A stretch of DNA of 64,000 bases from Ascoidea asiatica (GCA_001600695.1 BCKQ01000004.1:124001-188000), one strand, 5' to 3'; positions 10,974 through 24,378 are shown, counted from the stretch's first letter. The notes: generated from the sequence alone by a model not told the origin. A program made the numbers and translations.

Positions 10974-13502
10974 TCATAATTTATCATAATATTCTTCATA
11001 ACCAGGAACTTCTGGTTTTTGACCATGACGCTTTCTAGCATTAAGAACAATAAGACCAGATTTGGTAGTAGGATCAGTTGGATCATCATTAATAGCATCC
11101 CAATGAGAGAAACCCATACTTGGGAAAGCTTGACCAGAAGTAGCTTGACGAAGTTCACCATTGAAACCAAAAGATTCATTAAGTGGTAAGTATGCTTTAA
11201 TTGTGAATAATGCAGTACCAGGTCTTTGTTCTTCAGATATAACTTGACCTCTCTTTTTATTAAGAACAGAATAAATACCACCAATAGAGTTTTCAGGACA
11301 TTGAATTTCAACAAGGAAAATTGGTTCTTGAAGTCTTGGTTTAGCTAATAAGAAACCAGCATAAGTTGCTCTTCTCATTGTTGGCATAATTTGACCAGCA
11401 CCTCTATGGATAGCATCAGCATGTAAGGTAACATCTAAAATATTAACTCTAACACCTCTCATGTTTTCTTCCATTAATGGACCACTCTTAGTAGACCAGA
11501 AGAAACCAGCAACGACTGAATCCTTGATTTCATGTAAATATTGTACAGCTTTAGTTTGATCAACAACAACATTTGGACCATTACCATCTGGGCCGAAACA
11601 CCAGATTTTTCTTGCATCAGTAACATCCCAGCCAAAGTCATCAGCCATAACACGAGCTCTCTTCTTGAAATCATCTTTTGGATCAATAGTACCACTTTCA
11701 ATGGCAAGCGAACATTCTTCAGTCATTGTGGTTGCTTTTAAGAAAATTCTGTTATGCTTATTTGGAGATTTAGCTAAAGAAACAATTGAAGATTCAGTAG
11801 AAACAGTTTCTCTATAAGAAACAATTGGAGGAGATTTTCTAATTGGAACACCAGCATGATCATTTTCTAAATCAGATAAACAAATTTCTAAATGTAATTC
11901 ACCTGTACCTGCAACAATATGTTCACCAGACTCTGATAAATATGTTAAGACACAAGGATCAGATTTTGATAATCTTTTTAAACCTTCAACTAATTTTGGT
12001 AAATCATTAGCATTTTTAACTTCAACTGCAACTTGAACAACAGGGGAAACGGAGAATTTCATGACTTTCAAATTATAAGCAGTTTCACAGGTAGTTAAAG
12101 TACCAGATTTTAATAAAAATTGATCAATACCAACTAAACCACAAATGTTACCAGCTGGAACATCATCAATTGGCTCAACGAATCTTCCCATCATTAAAAC
12201 AGTTCTTTGAATAGCTTTAATAAATAAATCATCTTTTTTACCTGGAACATAATTTGGACCTTGGATTCTAACTTTTTGACCAGATTTTACAGTACCGGCA
12301 AAAACACGACCGAATGCATAAAATCTACCTTTATCTGATGTAGGTACCATTTTAGATACATATAACATAAGATCAGCAGTTGGATCACAATTTTTAATGG
12401 CAATAAAATTAGCATCATCGGATGGACCTTCATAAAGAGTATCAGCTCTATAATATTGAGCTGTAACAGGTGATGGTAAATGTATAACAATCATTTCTAA
12501 TAAAGCATCAGCAGCAGGTAAAAATTTTCTCATAACAACTTTTAATAAAGCTTTACCTTCTAATTCTTTTTCATCACCTTTTAGGACAATATCTAATTTA
12601 CTTAATAAAACTGGAATTTGATCTTTTTTGAAATTCATAATTGCAGCGAAAATCTTGAAGATTGGATCTAAAACGAACATATTAAAAGCTCTTTCTAATG
12701 GTTTACCTTTAGCATCTTTTGATTTGGAAGTCCATTTTTTAGTTTTTGGATTAAAATAAGAGTCACCCCAAAGACGTTTCATCATCTTTAATCTATCTAC
12801 ACCGAATTTAGAAGAATATCTAGTAGCAAATTGACGAACAGTAAAAGCCCAACCATGTAAACCAGAACCGAAAGCTACTGTACCTAATTCAGGGTAAACT
12901 TGAACATCACCTAAAGATTCATCAAGATAAGTAGAAATAATAACATTAACAGATTCAATAGTTCTTGAAAAGGATTGATATAAATCTTCTTTAGTAACTT
13001 GCAATTCTAATAAAGCACGATCAACCTTGTTAATAATAACAACAGGTTTAATTCTTTCGCCTAAAGCTTGACGTAAAACAGTTTCAGTTTGAACACATAC
13101 ACCTTCAATACAATCAACAACAACTAAAGCACCATCAGTAACACGTAAAGCAGCAGTAACTTCTGAAGAGAAATCAACGTGACCTGGTGAATCAATTAAA
13201 TTTATTAAAAATTTATTACCATCAGTTTTTTGTTTAATTTCTTTAACATCATCATCATCCATTTCAGAATATAAAGAAATGGCAGTAGACTTAATAGTAA
13301 TACCTCTTTCTTGTTCATCTTTTCTAGTATCAGTAAAACGAGCTTCACCAGCTTTAGCGGCTGAAATAATACCAGCTCTTTGAACTAAAGAATCAGTTAA
13401 AGTTGATTTACCATGATCAACATGGGCAATAACAGACATATTACGAACATTGGTGACCTTGTCCATAAGACCACGCATTTGATCAACAGTAAAATTAACC
13501 AT
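10974..13502 (-). CDS. EFT2: Translation elongation factor 2 (eEF2)
   Basis: GTPase that translocates tRNA and mRNA on the 80S ribosome. The 842 residues are exactly the S. cerevisiae length, and identity is very high throughout. The G domain shows [10 protein letters not shown] (about 25-34), the switch [14 protein letters not shown] and NKVDR. The diphthamide site is intact: the histidine in [11 protein letters not shown] falls at residue 699, the position modified in yeast. Codon choice is strongly biased to a small codon set (many AGA, GGT, GCT and CCA), as expected of a highly expressed gene. S. cerevisiae has two identical copies (EFT1, EFT2); only one is in this window, so the symbol is for the family. 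Confidence 0.98.
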   Translation of the reverse strand: MVNFTVDQMRGLMDKVTNVRNMSVIAHVDHGKSTLTDSLVQRAGIISAAKAGEARFTDTRKDEQERGITIKSTAISLYSEMDDDDVKEIKQKTDGNKFLINLIDSPGHVDFSSEVTAALRVTDGALVVVDCIEGVCVQTETVLRQALGERIKPVVIINKVDRALLELQVTKEDLYQSFSRTIESVNVIISTYLDESLGDVQVYPELGTVAFGSGLHGWAFTVRQFATRYSSKFGVDRLKMMKRLWGDSYFNPKTKKWTSKSKDAKGKPLERAFNMFVLDPIFKIFAAIMNFKKDQIPVLLSKLDIVLKGDEKELEGKALLKVVMRKFLPAADALLEMIVIHLPSPVTAQYYRADTLYEGPSDDANFIAIKNCDPTADLMLYVSKMVPTSDKGRFYAFGRVFAGTVKSGQKVRIQGPNYVPGKKDDLFIKAIQRTVLMMGRFVEPIDDVPAGNICGLVGIDQFLLKSGTLTTCETAYNLKVMKFSVSPVVQVAVEVKNANDLPKLVEGLKRLSKSDPCVLTYLSESGEHIVAGTGELHLEICLSDLENDHAGVPIRKSPPIVSYRETVSTESSIVSLAKSPNKHNRIFLKATTMTEECSLAIESGTIDPKDDFKKRARVMADDFGWDVTDARKIWCFGPDGNGPNVVVDQTKAVQYLHEIKDSVVAGFFWSTKSGPLMEENMRGVRVNILDVTLHADAIHRGAGQIMPTMRRATYAGFLLAKPRLQEPIFLVEIQCPENSIGGIYSVLNKKRGQVISEEQRPGTALFTIKAYLPLNESFGFNGELRQATSGQAFPSMGFSHWDAINDDPTDPTTKSGLIVLNARKRHGQKPEVPGYEEYYDKL

Positions 13503-14301
13503 CTTGACTTGTAAATATTCTTTTTAACAATTTTAATTATTAGATTTAAGTTTGATGGATATATTGGTTATTCCAGATTCAAATTGAAAAAAGATTTGTA
13601 TATATTAACCGTAAGAAGTTATTATATAAAAAATATAAATATATAAAAAAGTGGATTAGAAGTTGTTTAAATGAAAAATTGCCTGAAAAAAAAATTTTAA
13701 CGTTGAAGAAACTGAGTATGGTAAGTATAAAAAAAAAACAAGGAATAAAGAGACAAGATTTTAAGAATTTGTCCAATGCTTGCCACGTTGAACAAGAGCA
13801 ATTGAGTTTCAAGAAAAAGCAGCACTTCCGGCTTTGCGTGTAGTTTTCAGTACGTAGTGAAAATTTTTTTGGTGGAATTTTTATGTGAAAATGCCTGGTT
13901 TGTTGATTAAACGCAATGTTGCACGTGATTTAAATACTGAAATTTACACGCAAGAGCATATTTCATAGCCTTAAATGACCGAGGGTATTGTGCGTTTACA
14001 TCCAATTTCGAGGTATGTGTTAGCGTTTAAAAAGTAATATATACCCGGAACTCAAATTACTAGAAATCACGTCCTGAATAATTGAAAGATAAACGTCCCT
14101 GCGATGAGGCGGATTTGCACTATTTTATTGTGATGATTGTTGACCGTTAAAGTTACAAGAATATTTGATTGAAAAACTAAAAGATAAATAGTATGAATTA
14201 TAAAATTAATTAGGAGCTTATTACGGATATCAGATCTAGGTTAAATAACCTTATTGTTAGTTGTATTGAACCATATATTATATTAGCAGAATGTATTATT
14301 A
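13503..14301 (-). promoter_or_regulatory. EF2 upstream region with RRPE, E-box and PAC-type words
   Basis: Between EF2 and the 3' end of the exomer gene. Three words known from ribosome-biogenesis and translation promoters occur in order away from EF2: RRPE-like TGAAAATTTT (13858-13867), Cbf1-type CACGTGAT (13922-13929) and PAC-type GCGATGAG (14101-14108). TATA-like stretches lie at 13600-13640. Use by EF2 is inferred from position. Confidence 0.5.
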
Positions 14302-16782
14302 TTAATTATCAGATCCAAATGAATTGAATTGAATTAAAAATTTAAAACAATCATTCATTAATTCAGCTACTCCATTTTTTTCTGTTGCATATTTTGCTTG
14401 TATTTGATTTTGTAGTTTTAAAATACCTTCTTCTGCCACTATTTCCTGTAAAGAAGATAAAATTAAGGGATTAAACTCATTATACCACCTGTGATTCCAT
14501 ACAGAAAGTTTTACACAACCTTCAATAATTTTTTCAGTTAACATATTTTGTGCAGTACGTATTTGCTCTAAAGAGTTTCTGAGATTTATTTCTTGTTGTT
14601 TTTGATTTTGGATTTGAACTTGAGTTTTATTTTCAACTTCTGCATTTGCAGCATTCTCATTTTCACTTTCATTTTCATTTTCATTTTCATTTTCAAATTT
14701 TTGTTGTTTTTTGAATGATTGTAATTTTAATTGAATTTTTTGACTTTCTGCATTCAAGGTATCTTTTTCTTTTCTATAATGAATTAACAACTTTTTTGTT
14801 GCCTTTACAGAAAATCTTCCAGATAAAGCATGATTAAAGGCAGCAGCAGCTTCTTTATAATTATGCAATCTATAAGCAACCATACCTAATAGTTCCCATT
14901 CTAAAGTATTTTTTTTATATAACATTCTTTGAGCTTGAAAATTAACAAATTCAGATTGCCACATTTTATAAACTTTTAAATCTTCATATAATAACATAAA
15001 TAATTTATCTAACCATCTTTCACATAATCTTTTTTTTTTAAATGCTTCTAAAATATTACTTTCTTCATCAAGACTAATTCTTGTAGAATTATTTTCAGGA
15101 GAAGTAATTGTACCATTAATATATGGGTCTTGAATATCACTTTCAATTTTACTTGAATTTAAATTATTAGAATTAATTTTTGAAGTATCATTTGAATTTA
15201 AACTTAATTGAGATTCTTTTTGTTTTAAAATTTCATTTTCATTAGCAATTTCACTAGGAATTTCAATTGAATTTTTATTAGAATCTTCAATTAATTTTTC
15301 ATTAATATTACCATTTTGATTATCGATTTTTTTATTTTTTAATTTTTTATTTGATTTTTCATTCAATTTAATTGATTGTTTTGATAAACGTGTTGAATTT
15401 ACAAAACTATTTCTATTACTTGATAAAGTTGTAGAAGAAGCAATTTTATCTTTTCTATATTCTTCTTCCATAACAAAAACCTTAGCTCTATATTTTAATA
15501 GTTGTTCCCAACCAATTTTATGAACAATTTGAGTTAATAAACTATAAGCTTTTAAAAACGTTTGACTTAAAGTTGAAGCAGGTAAATTTAAAAGAGAAGG
15601 ATCAATAGATTCATGTTCTATAGCAACATCTTGAGCATTCAAAGAAGATACATCATCAAGAAAAACATCATTTGGTAAAGGTAAATGCATCATTTCTGGA
15701 GAAGTTGTTACAACTCTTCTTAAACGAAAATCTACTTTATGAGATATTATTGGACAAGAATTTAAAGTTAATAAAGCATTTTCATAATCACCTAAATGAA
15801 TATAAACATTTACAAGAGTTGACCAAGTATTAAATTCAGAAGGAGAAGATTTAACGGCATGAATTGCAGAAGATAAAGCAAAATCATATCTTTCTTTTTT
15901 CAAACAATAGTTTGCTTGAATAATTAATAGACTTGAATCTCTTGGCTTTTGTTTAATACCATTATAAATTAAGTTAACCGCAGTGATTTCTTCCCCTTTT
16001 AATAATAATAATTTTGAGATTAAATTTATAATTGATTGATCTTTTTCTAATAATCTATAAAGAATTTGTAAAGCTTTATTAAATGAATTTGTTAATTGAA
16101 CAACATTTAAAAAAGTATCAACTAAATAATTATTTGTATAAGTTGGAATTTGTGTATTAATATTTGAGCCTAATTTTGGAGCATCAAAAAACAAAGATTC
16201 AAAAGCTTTAAAAAAAAGATCCAAAGATTGAATTGAATTGAAAGGATTTAAATGTCTACATTCAACAACAGGATTAATATCATCATCATTATTATAATCA
16301 ATCGAAGATAAAATTGAACGCATAATTGAAGAAAGATAAGTTTCATACCATAATTTTTCAGATTCTTTCAATTTTTCACCTTTTGTATCTAAAATTATTA
16401 TATCAGATTTACCAGGATAATGAATATTAACGCGAATATCATTTTTTGAAAAAGCATTATAACAAGAGTAAGTTGCAGATAAAATTTTGAAATTTTTTTG
16501 TTTACCAAACCAAATTTGAGGAATTTCACCAATAATATTCGCAATTGAATTTAAATGAGCAGCAATTGAAGCGGAATTTGAAGTATCAACACCAGTATAA
16601 TATAAAAAGGTACTAATTTCAGATTTTGAATAATTTGAGGAAGGAATATGTTTAATTATATGAACTAAATCTGGGGGACCTAAATCCGATATAGATTTTA
16701 AACGATTAAGTCTTTCATCTAAACATTGACCAGGAGTATCTTCTTTAACTTCAGGAATTGAAGATTGATTTACAACTACCAT
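14302..16782 (-). CDS. Exomer ChAP-family subunit (Bch1/Bud7-like)
   Basis: Cargo-binding subunit of exomer, the trans-Golgi complex with Chs5 that exports chitin synthase Chs3 and other proteins. The 826-residue product has the family N-terminus (SDLGPPDLVHIIKHI, FLYYTGVD), the conserved core SCYNAFSKNDIRVNIHYPG, and a TPR-like helical region at about 225-350. C-terminal motifs include TLEWELLGMVAYRLHNYKEA. Asn/Ser/Lys-rich insertions (about 465-570) and a Glu/Asn repeat near 690-703 make it longer than S. cerevisiae Bch1 (724) or Bud7 (746). Which of the four yeast paralogues (Chs6, Bch2, Bch1, Bud7) it matches best cannot be settled by eye; Bch1/Bud7 fits best. Confidence 0.87.
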   Translation of the reverse strand: MVVVNQSSIPEVKEDTPGQCLDERLNRLKSISDLGPPDLVHIIKHIPSSNYSKSEISTFLYYTGVDTSNSASIAAHLNSIANIIGEIPQIWFGKQKNFKILSATYSCYNAFSKNDIRVNIHYPGKSDIIILDTKGEKLKESEKLWYETYLSSIMRSILSSIDYNNDDDINPVVECRHLNPFNSIQSLDLFFKAFESLFFDAPKLGSNINTQIPTYTNNYLVDTFLNVVQLTNSFNKALQILYRLLEKDQSIINLISKLLLLKGEEITAVNLIYNGIKQKPRDSSLLIIQANYCLKKERYDFALSSAIHAVKSSPSEFNTWSTLVNVYIHLGDYENALLTLNSCPIISHKVDFRLRRVVTTSPEMMHLPLPNDVFLDDVSSLNAQDVAIEHESIDPSLLNLPASTLSQTFLKAYSLLTQIVHKIGWEQLLKYRAKVFVMEEEYRKDKIASSTTLSSNRNSFVNSTRLSKQSIKLNEKSNKKLKNKKIDNQNGNINEKLIEDSNKNSIEIPSEIANENEILKQKESQLSLNSNDTSKINSNNLNSSKIESDIQDPYINGTITSPENNSTRISLDEESNILEAFKKKRLCERWLDKLFMLLYEDLKVYKMWQSEFVNFQAQRMLYKKNTLEWELLGMVAYRLHNYKEAAAAFNHALSGRFSVKATKKLLIHYRKEKDTLNAESQKIQLKLQSFKKQQKFENENENENESENENAANAEVENKTQVQIQNQKQQEINLRNSLEQIRTAQNMLTEKIIEGCVKLSVWNHRWYNEFNPLILSSLQEIVAEEGILKLQNQIQAKYATEKNGVAELMNDCFKFLIQFNSFGSDN

Positions 16783-17199
16783 TATAATAATGGAGTATAG
16801 TCAGAAATATAATTAGGGATAGGAAATAGAGAATGTGTCCTATTATGTTCTATTAGGGTATGGATTCTATGAAAAAATTTTCAGACTTTAAAATGAATTG
16901 AAGATGAATATAATAAATTGAAATATAATTTAAATTACAAGTAAAAGTAAACTTGATAATGATAATAATAATTTTAATATATTGATAAATCTAAGATTTA
17001 CCTAGTGCATGAGAGAGGTGTTTGTTGGCGGTGGTGGTGGAGATGAAGAAGGAGGAACTGGCGTGCATTGGATTATACCGTATTATTATTGTAATGTATT
17101 GAGCTAGCGCACTAAATAAAATACTTTATGGAATGGGTTCCGTATTACCAGTACCAGTGCCGTTAGCGTTAACGTTACTGTTGAGTTATTCAATTATTA

Positions 17200-17221
17200 C
17201 ACTTCAGCACTTCAGCACTTC
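17200..17221 (+). repeat. CACTTCAG tandem triplication
   Basis: Three head-to-tail copies of CACTTCAG, the third incomplete, within the GC-richer patch upstream of MOT1. Confidence 0.85.
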
Positions 17222-17613
17222 TTCAATATCGCTGTTGTTTGTCTGTCCCTCACCACAACTTCAGAACTGCGCACCGCCACGTGATCTGCATTTGTGCTCT
17301 CGAGTGTCCGTGTCCTGCTGCACCAGCTGCGATTTGGTTTACTCTGATGCACCCATTTACGCTGCGCTGTGCTTGTTTCAGACTAATTGCGCATTGTTCC
17401 AAACCCAGCGTCCGCAATTCGTAGATTTCACTTTTGTTTTTTACTTTCGTTTTTCACTTTCACTTTTCCCTTTCACAATTCGGTGACTTTTCAACAATAT
17501 AAAAACCGGTGGAATTTCTGGCTTGCATTTTGCTTTTGATTTTATTTTTTTTAAATTTAAATTATTCTGCTCCTGTATTTTTATTTATAATTATATTCAT
17601 ATTGTCTCCTAGC

Positions 17614-17640
17614 ATATTATATTATATTATATTATATTAT
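17614..17640 (+). repeat. (ATATT)n microsatellite
   Basis: Uninterrupted ATATT pentamers, continued by looser ATATTATT repeats to about 17680. It lies in the MOT1 upstream region. Confidence 0.9.
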
Positions 17641-18249
17641 ATCATATTATTATATTATTATATATTTATATATTTATATTGATCAATTCATATCTCGATC
17701 TTCATTTTTCATACTTATCCTCTTATACTCTATAGATAACTAAACTTGAATTTTATCTAATATTTCAAATAACATCAAATTATATCATTATCGTATATTA
17801 AATTATTACTTTCATCTTACACAATAGACCCTTTATAAATATTATGTATTACTAATTTATTCTCATATCCATTCAATTCTACTTTTTATTTCTTTCAATT
17901 CATTCCCATTCAATCAATTTCACTTAAATTGAATTTAACTCACAGTAATTTAAATCAAATCAAATCAATTCAACTCAACTTACTTAATTAATTCAATTCT
18001 ATCATAGTAGTAGTACAATTAAAACAATTACACTTCAATCCGAGCTATCCCGACTTAATCCGATTCAATTATTTTCACTTTAAATTAATTTAAATATATT
18101 GGTTAAATTCAATTTATCATTATTATAAATATTATTATAAATATTATTATTATCACTATTAGATTATTCTTTATGATTAAATTGAAATTTTCTACAAATT
18201 AGTTAAATTTACATTCAAATTAAATCAAATAAATCAATATTAATAGAAA

Positions 18250-19206
18250 ATGTCAAGACTTGATCGATTAGTCTTATTATTAGATAATGGGTCTACAAAT
18301 TTCATAAGAAATACTGCTGCTGATCAATTAGCTGATACCGCTAAACATCATTCCGAAAATATTATTGATATTCTTGGTAGAGTTTATCCTTATTTAAAGT
18401 CAAAAAAATGGGATACAAGAGTTGCCGCTGCTAGAGCCTTTGGTGGTATAGTTTCTAATGCAGATGTTTGGGATCCAAATTCTACTGACTCAATTAAATC
18501 GGAACCAAATGATAATCTTGATGGTAACAATAATAAAAATGATACCAAATATAAACCCTCATTAATATCAAAATATGATGATTTTATATCTTTTGATAAA
18601 CTTATTTTGAAGAATATATTTAATTCTGGAAATACTTTTAATAAAGGTGATTATAACATCATTAATAATAATATTAATGCAATCAACGACAATGACACTA
18701 ATGAAACTATTGAATCAAATGATTCCAGTGATAATCATAATTTTGATCATATCAAAAAGCAAAAAATTCATCTACTTGCAAAATTAGGGTTAAATTTAAA
18801 TAATAATTCTACCAATGATTTAAATACAACCAAATCTTCCGCATCTTTATCTTCTGTTTCATCTTCTTCCTCGTCCTCATCATCATCGTCTTCTTCCTCT
18901 TTTCATAAAAATAATAATTATAACAACAATAATAAAAATAAAAAATCTAATATTAGTAGCTTAAATAAAAATACAATGAATAATCGAAATTTAAACAAAA
19001 GAAATTCTAATGTAATCAATGATTCATCAAAATCTTTAAATTCTAAATTAACTAAATCTAATGCAAGATTAAATGCAATGGCGAGAAGGAGAGCAAAAGT
19101 TGTTGCAAAACATGGTCCTATTTCTTCTTCTCTAATAGATTTATCTCATTCCTCAATATCGAGAGAAATGGCCCACAATAATAGTAGTAGTAATAACATT
19201 GGTTAT

Positions 19207-19250
<44 letters not shown>

Positions 19251-22200
19251 TAATAATCAAAATCATAATCAAAACCAAAACCAAAACCAAAATCTGAATT
19301 CAACTATAAAGCAAGAAAATGATTCAAATCTTGATATCAGTAATAATATAAATAATAATAGCAATAAAAATAATAATAACAATAATACAATTAGTAATAT
19401 TAAAATGAAAGTGAAAATAACTGAACAAGCAAATAGTGAAAAGTTAGTTTTAGAGTCTCAAGTACCTGATATACCACCATTAATCTCACAATCTCAACAT
19501 TCAAAATTTGCTGATTTTATTTGGCCCTTTCAAGGTGTTTATGAGCTACTATTATTAGAACTTTTTGATCAATGTTGGGAAGTTAGACATGGTGCTGCTC
19601 TCGGTTTAAGAGAATTAATTAAAAAACATGCAAAAGCTGCTGGTAGAGTTAAAGATAAATCTAAAATTGAAAATGATTTCTATAATAATCTAATTTTGGA
19701 GGATTTAGCTTGTCGTATAATCATTATTTTTACAATTGATAGATTTGCTGATTATGTATCTGATTCTGTTATTGCTCCTGTTAGAGAATCTTCTGCTCAA
19801 ATTTTAGCCGCTTTATTAATCCATCTTAATAATAATGATGATTTAACTTTGAAAATTTTTAATTGTTTAATAAAATTAATACTTCAAGATCAAAACGAAA
19901 CTGGTTTATCAATGCCATGTTGGGATGCAAGTCATGGTGGTATGTTGGGTTTAAAATATTTCGTTAATATTAGAACTGATATTTTATTTAAAAAGCCAGA
20001 ACTATTTTTAGATAAAATTTTAGATATTGTATTATATGGCCTTAAAGAAACTGATGATGATGTTCAATCTGTTGCTGCTGCAACTTTAACTCCAATTGCT
20101 TCTGAATTCCTTAAATTAAAACCTAATTCAATTCAATTATTATTACCTATAATATGGGATTGTTTAATAAATCTTAAAGATGATTTATCTTCTTCAATAG
20201 GTTCTGTTATGGATTTACTAGCAAAACTATGTCTTGATGAAAAAGTTTTGAAATTCATGGAATCTAATTCTGATAACAATTATTTCAATTTTGAAATTCT
20301 TATTCCAAGATTATATCCTTTTTTAAGACATTCAATATCAAATGTTAGAAAGTCAGTTCTTAACACCTTAATGTCTTTTTTAACAATATCTCATCCTGAT
20401 CCTATCAAAAATAGAAAAATTAAAGCTTGGCTTAATGGTAAATTCCTAAGATTAATATTTCAAAATATTTTAGTCGAACAAAATTTACAAGTTCTTGAAT
20501 TATCTAAATTATTATATAAAAAGTCTTTAGTTGAAATACAAACTTTAGATCATAATAATTCTGAAAATTTAGTTGAAACTTTATTTAATACACATGCAAA
20601 TTCTTTATTAAAATTACTAATGACCCCTATTGGAATTGCAAGAAATCATTTTACAATGGATACGTCTTTGATAATGCGTCCATCTGGAATAATGCTTTCC
20701 ACATCTTTAGCTCAATCATATGGGAATTCTTTAGATCAAAAAAATGATAAATTCGATGACAAAAAATCTATTAATAGCAATTGCATTCCTCAAAGGCGTG
20801 GAAGGAAACGAAAGACACCAGTAAGTGATAAATCTTCTATTCCAGAAAAATGTGATAATCATATAAATATTGATGCTCCAATAATCAATGGTGATATAAC
20901 TTTATTAGGAGAAGAAATTTTAATCAAAACTAGAATGGAGGCAGCTGAGGCTTTCGCATTTTCAATTTCATATTATCGCCCTGATTCTGATTCGTTAAAT
21001 CAAATTTTAAATCTTATTTTAAAGGAATATTTGAATTCCAAGTTTTCCTCACCAAAAATATTTTCGGGAATTATTATTGAAGAATTTTGCAAAGCTATAA
21101 ACTCAAATAATATTAATTCGTATGCTCCTTTGATAAGCTCTTTTAATTATGAATTCTTGAAATTCCTTCAATTCCCTTCTAAACTTCCTCTATACTCGGA
21201 ATTGGTTCCGAAGTTGAAGGGACTTAGAGGTCAATGTATATCACTATTCAATATTTTCACTGAGAAAGGAAAAATAAATCCTGGGAAAATGCCTATTATT
21301 CCGGTTGTAGTTCAAGGGGAAAAAGAAGCAGGTTCAAATGCATTTTCAATTGAATTAGCAGAAAAAATTGTTAATGTTTATTATCCAAAACTATTTAAAT
21401 CATTGAATCCAATGTATCGAATACAGGCGTCTCAGTCGTTGGAAGATACTAAATTTATGATTCAAAATGCAATTGATGATTGCAAAAAGAGTGTTAATCA
21501 AAGAAATACTACCGTCCTTTCTTCTTTTGCGGCAGCCGCATTAAATGCTGAATCTAAGCTACCAAAAAAATTGAATCCACTAATACATGCTCTTATGGAC
21601 AGTATAAAGTCAGAATCCCATCATATTTATCAGTCAAGAACTGCTAATACTGTTGCCAAATTTGTTTCCACTCTCCATTTATTAGGTAAAACTAATGTTT
21701 CAGATAAAATTTTGAAGAATTTGTCAGCTTTTCTATGTTGTGATACTTCTGAGGTCCCAGAATTTGAACCTAATAAATCATTTACTAAAAATATTCTTTC
21801 ATTAAGAAAGGAAGAAGCAAAAACTGATCCTGTGGATATTGTAGAACATGAGAAAGCTGCTTATGCTGCTAAAGTAAAAAGACAGGGAGCGAAATTTGCT
21901 TTAGAGAGTATCCTTGAACTTTTTGGGGATGAGTTATTCACAACGTCTCCAAAACTTAAGGATATAATATTAAAACCTTTGTCTTATTTGTCAACTAATT
22001 CACCTCCAGTTAATTTTAACGATGCTCGAGTATCTCAATCAATAATAGATTCTTTTGGTATTATTCGTTCTCTATTGCCTAATTTAACAGAAAATATTAT
22101 AAATAATGAGATTGTTTCTGTTTTACCTCTTATATCTCAAGGATTGAAAGCACGTTATTCTGTATTTCGATATTCTGCTTCTAAGTGCTTTGCTTCATTA

Positions 22201-24378
22201 TGTGCTATGATTCCTTCTAAAGCCGTACCATTTTTAGTCAGATCAATTCTTCCCTCACTCAAAAACTCTGGACTGATAACCGATAGGCAGGGAGCAATTG
22301 AATGTATTTATCATTTATCTAATACAATGGGAATGGACATTTTACCTTATTTGGTTTTTTTAATTGTTCCTGTAATGGGTAGGATGAGTGATTCTGATAA
22401 TGACATCCGTCTACTTGCTACTACAACATTTGCCTCTTTGATAAAACTAGTTCCTTTGGAAGCAGGTATCCCTGATCCTATAGATATGCCTAAGGATTTG
22501 CTAGAAGGAAGAGAAAGAGAAAGAGAATTTATTAAACAGATGATGGACCCTTCAAAAATTGATCCTTTCGTTTTACCTGTTGCAATAAAAGCAGAATTGA
22601 GACATTATCAGCAGGAAGGGTTAAATTGGTTGGCTTTTTTAAACAAATATCACTTACATGGTATTTTGTGTGATGATATGGGTCTAGGAAAAACTTTACA
22701 AACAATATGTATCGTTGCTAGTGATCATTATTTTAGAGAAAAAAAATTTGAAGAGACAAAAGCTGAGGAATATAGAAAATTACCATCTTTAGTTGTTTGT
22801 CCTCCGTCAGTTTTAGGCCATTGGGAACAAGAAATAAAACAATACGCTCCATTCTTGACTGTTTTAGTGTATGCTGGAAATCCCCAAGCAAGAAGTGGTT
22901 TAACAAGCAAAATAGATAAAGTCGATATAGTTGTAACATCGTATGATGTTACCCGTAATGATTCTCAAATTCTTTCCGAGCATTGTTTCAATTATTGTAT
23001 ATTAGATGAAGGTCATTTGATTAAAAATTCTACAACCAAATTAACCAAATCTGTGAAAATGATTGCAGCAGAGCATCGATTAATTTTATCAGGTACCCCA
23101 ATACAGAATAATGTTTTAGAATTATGGTCATTATTTGACTTTTTGATGCCAGGATTTCTTGGAACAGAAAAGGTATTCCAAGAAAAATTTTCTAAGCCAA
23201 TTGCTGCAAGTAGAAACAGTAAGGCTTCTTCTAAAGATCAAGAAAGAGGAGCTTTAGCTATGGAAGCTTTACATAAACAAGTTTTGCCATTTATGCTCAG
23301 AAGATTGAAATCAGAAGTTCTTTCAGATCTTCCACCTAAAATTATTCAAGATCGTTATTGTGAACTAAGTGATTTACAAAAGGAATTATATAAGGACTTT
23401 TCTGCTACTCAAAAAAATATTGTTGAAGAAGGTTTAAATAATACAGAAGAGCTTGAGTCAGGTAAGAAGACTCATATTTTCCAGGCATTGCAATACTTGC
23501 GAAAATTATGTAATCATCCAGCTTTAGTTTTGACGAAAGATCATCCAAAATATAAACAAATGGAATATTATCTAAAAGCAAAGAAAATGGATTTACATGA
23601 TTTACGACATGCTCCTAAATTAGTTGATTTACAAAACTTATTATTGGAGTGTGGAATTGGAACAACTCCTCTAAACAAGGGTATGCAAGAACAAGAATTG
23701 ATAGCAGATGGAGTTATCAGTCCACATAGAGCTTTAATTTTCTGTCAATTGAAGGATATGTTGGATATGGTTGAGAATGATTTATTTAGAAAGTATATGC
23801 CTTCTGTTTCGTATATGAGGCTTGATGGTAGTACTGATCCTAGAGATAGACAAAAAATCGTCCAAAAGTTTAACTCTGATCCTTCTATAGATGTTCTTTT
23901 ATTGACTACTAGAGTAGGTGGTCTTGGTTTGACACTTACTGGTGCAGATACAGTTATTTTTGTTGAACATGATTGGAATCCTATGAATGATTTACAAGCT
24001 ATGGATAGAGCTCATAGATTAGGGCAAACCAGGACAGTCAATGTATTTAGATTGATTACTAAAAGTACATTAGAAGAAAAAATTATGTCTTTACAAAAAT
24101 TTAAGGTGAATTTGGCATCTGCAATTGTAAATCAGCAGAATACAAATTTAACATCTATGGATACAAATCAATTATTGTCGTTGTTTGAGGTCGATGAATC
24201 ACAAGCAGATGTTTCTGAAGTAAAAGATGAAAAAGATTTAGAATCTAAGACTGTAGAAGATGTTGCTTTAGGGGAGAAAGCAAATTCTGCTGCTCTCGGA
24301 GAACTAGCCGAATTATGGGATGAATCTCAATATGAAGAAGAATATAATCTTGATACTTTCATAAAAACTCTTCGATAG
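18250..24378 (+). CDS. MOT1: TBP-removing Swi2/Snf2 ATPase Mot1
   Basis: Essential ATPase that strips TATA-binding protein from DNA. The N-terminus SRLDRLVLLLDNGSTNFIRN and GRVYPYLKSKKWDTRVAAAR match the first HEAT repeats of yeast Mot1. HEAT repeats, which grip TBP, extend to about residue 1400. The Snf2 motor follows, with motif I DDMGLGKTLQT (about 1475), motif II DEGH (about 1587), SGTPIQNN, RLDGSTDPRDRQ (about 1857) and AMDRAHRLGQTRTVNVFRL. The 2042 residues exceed the 1867 of S. cerevisiae, mainly through an insert at about 100-390 that includes Ser runs (about 197-217) and a long Asn run (about 318-335). Between those runs the block MARRRAKVVAKHG is conserved-looking. No intron is needed. 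Confidence 0.96.

Larger units (their letters stand above)
16783..18249 (+). promoter_or_regulatory. Divergent promoter region between exomer gene and MOT1
   Basis: 1467 bp with no convincing gene. A GC-richer patch at about 17020-17440 holds G-rich GGTGGTGGTGG (from about 17030), an ATCACGTG Cbf1-type site on the minus strand (17278-17285), and tandem CACTTCAG units (from 17200). An open frame of 117 codons at 17133-17486 crosses the patch but shows no protein family character. The MOT1-proximal 800 bp is AT-rich with pyrimidine-rich leader sequence. Confidence 0.4.

Noticed and set aside
17278-17285. ATCACGTG as centromere element CDEI
   Set aside because: No CDEIII-like element or long AT core next to it; the same word occurs in other promoters in the window, so a Cbf1-type promoter site is more likely.
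17133-17486. 117-codon open frame upstream of MOT1
   Set aside because: Cys/Ser/Leu-rich translation without family features, lies in a GC-richer patch where stop codons are rarer; another frame is open there too.
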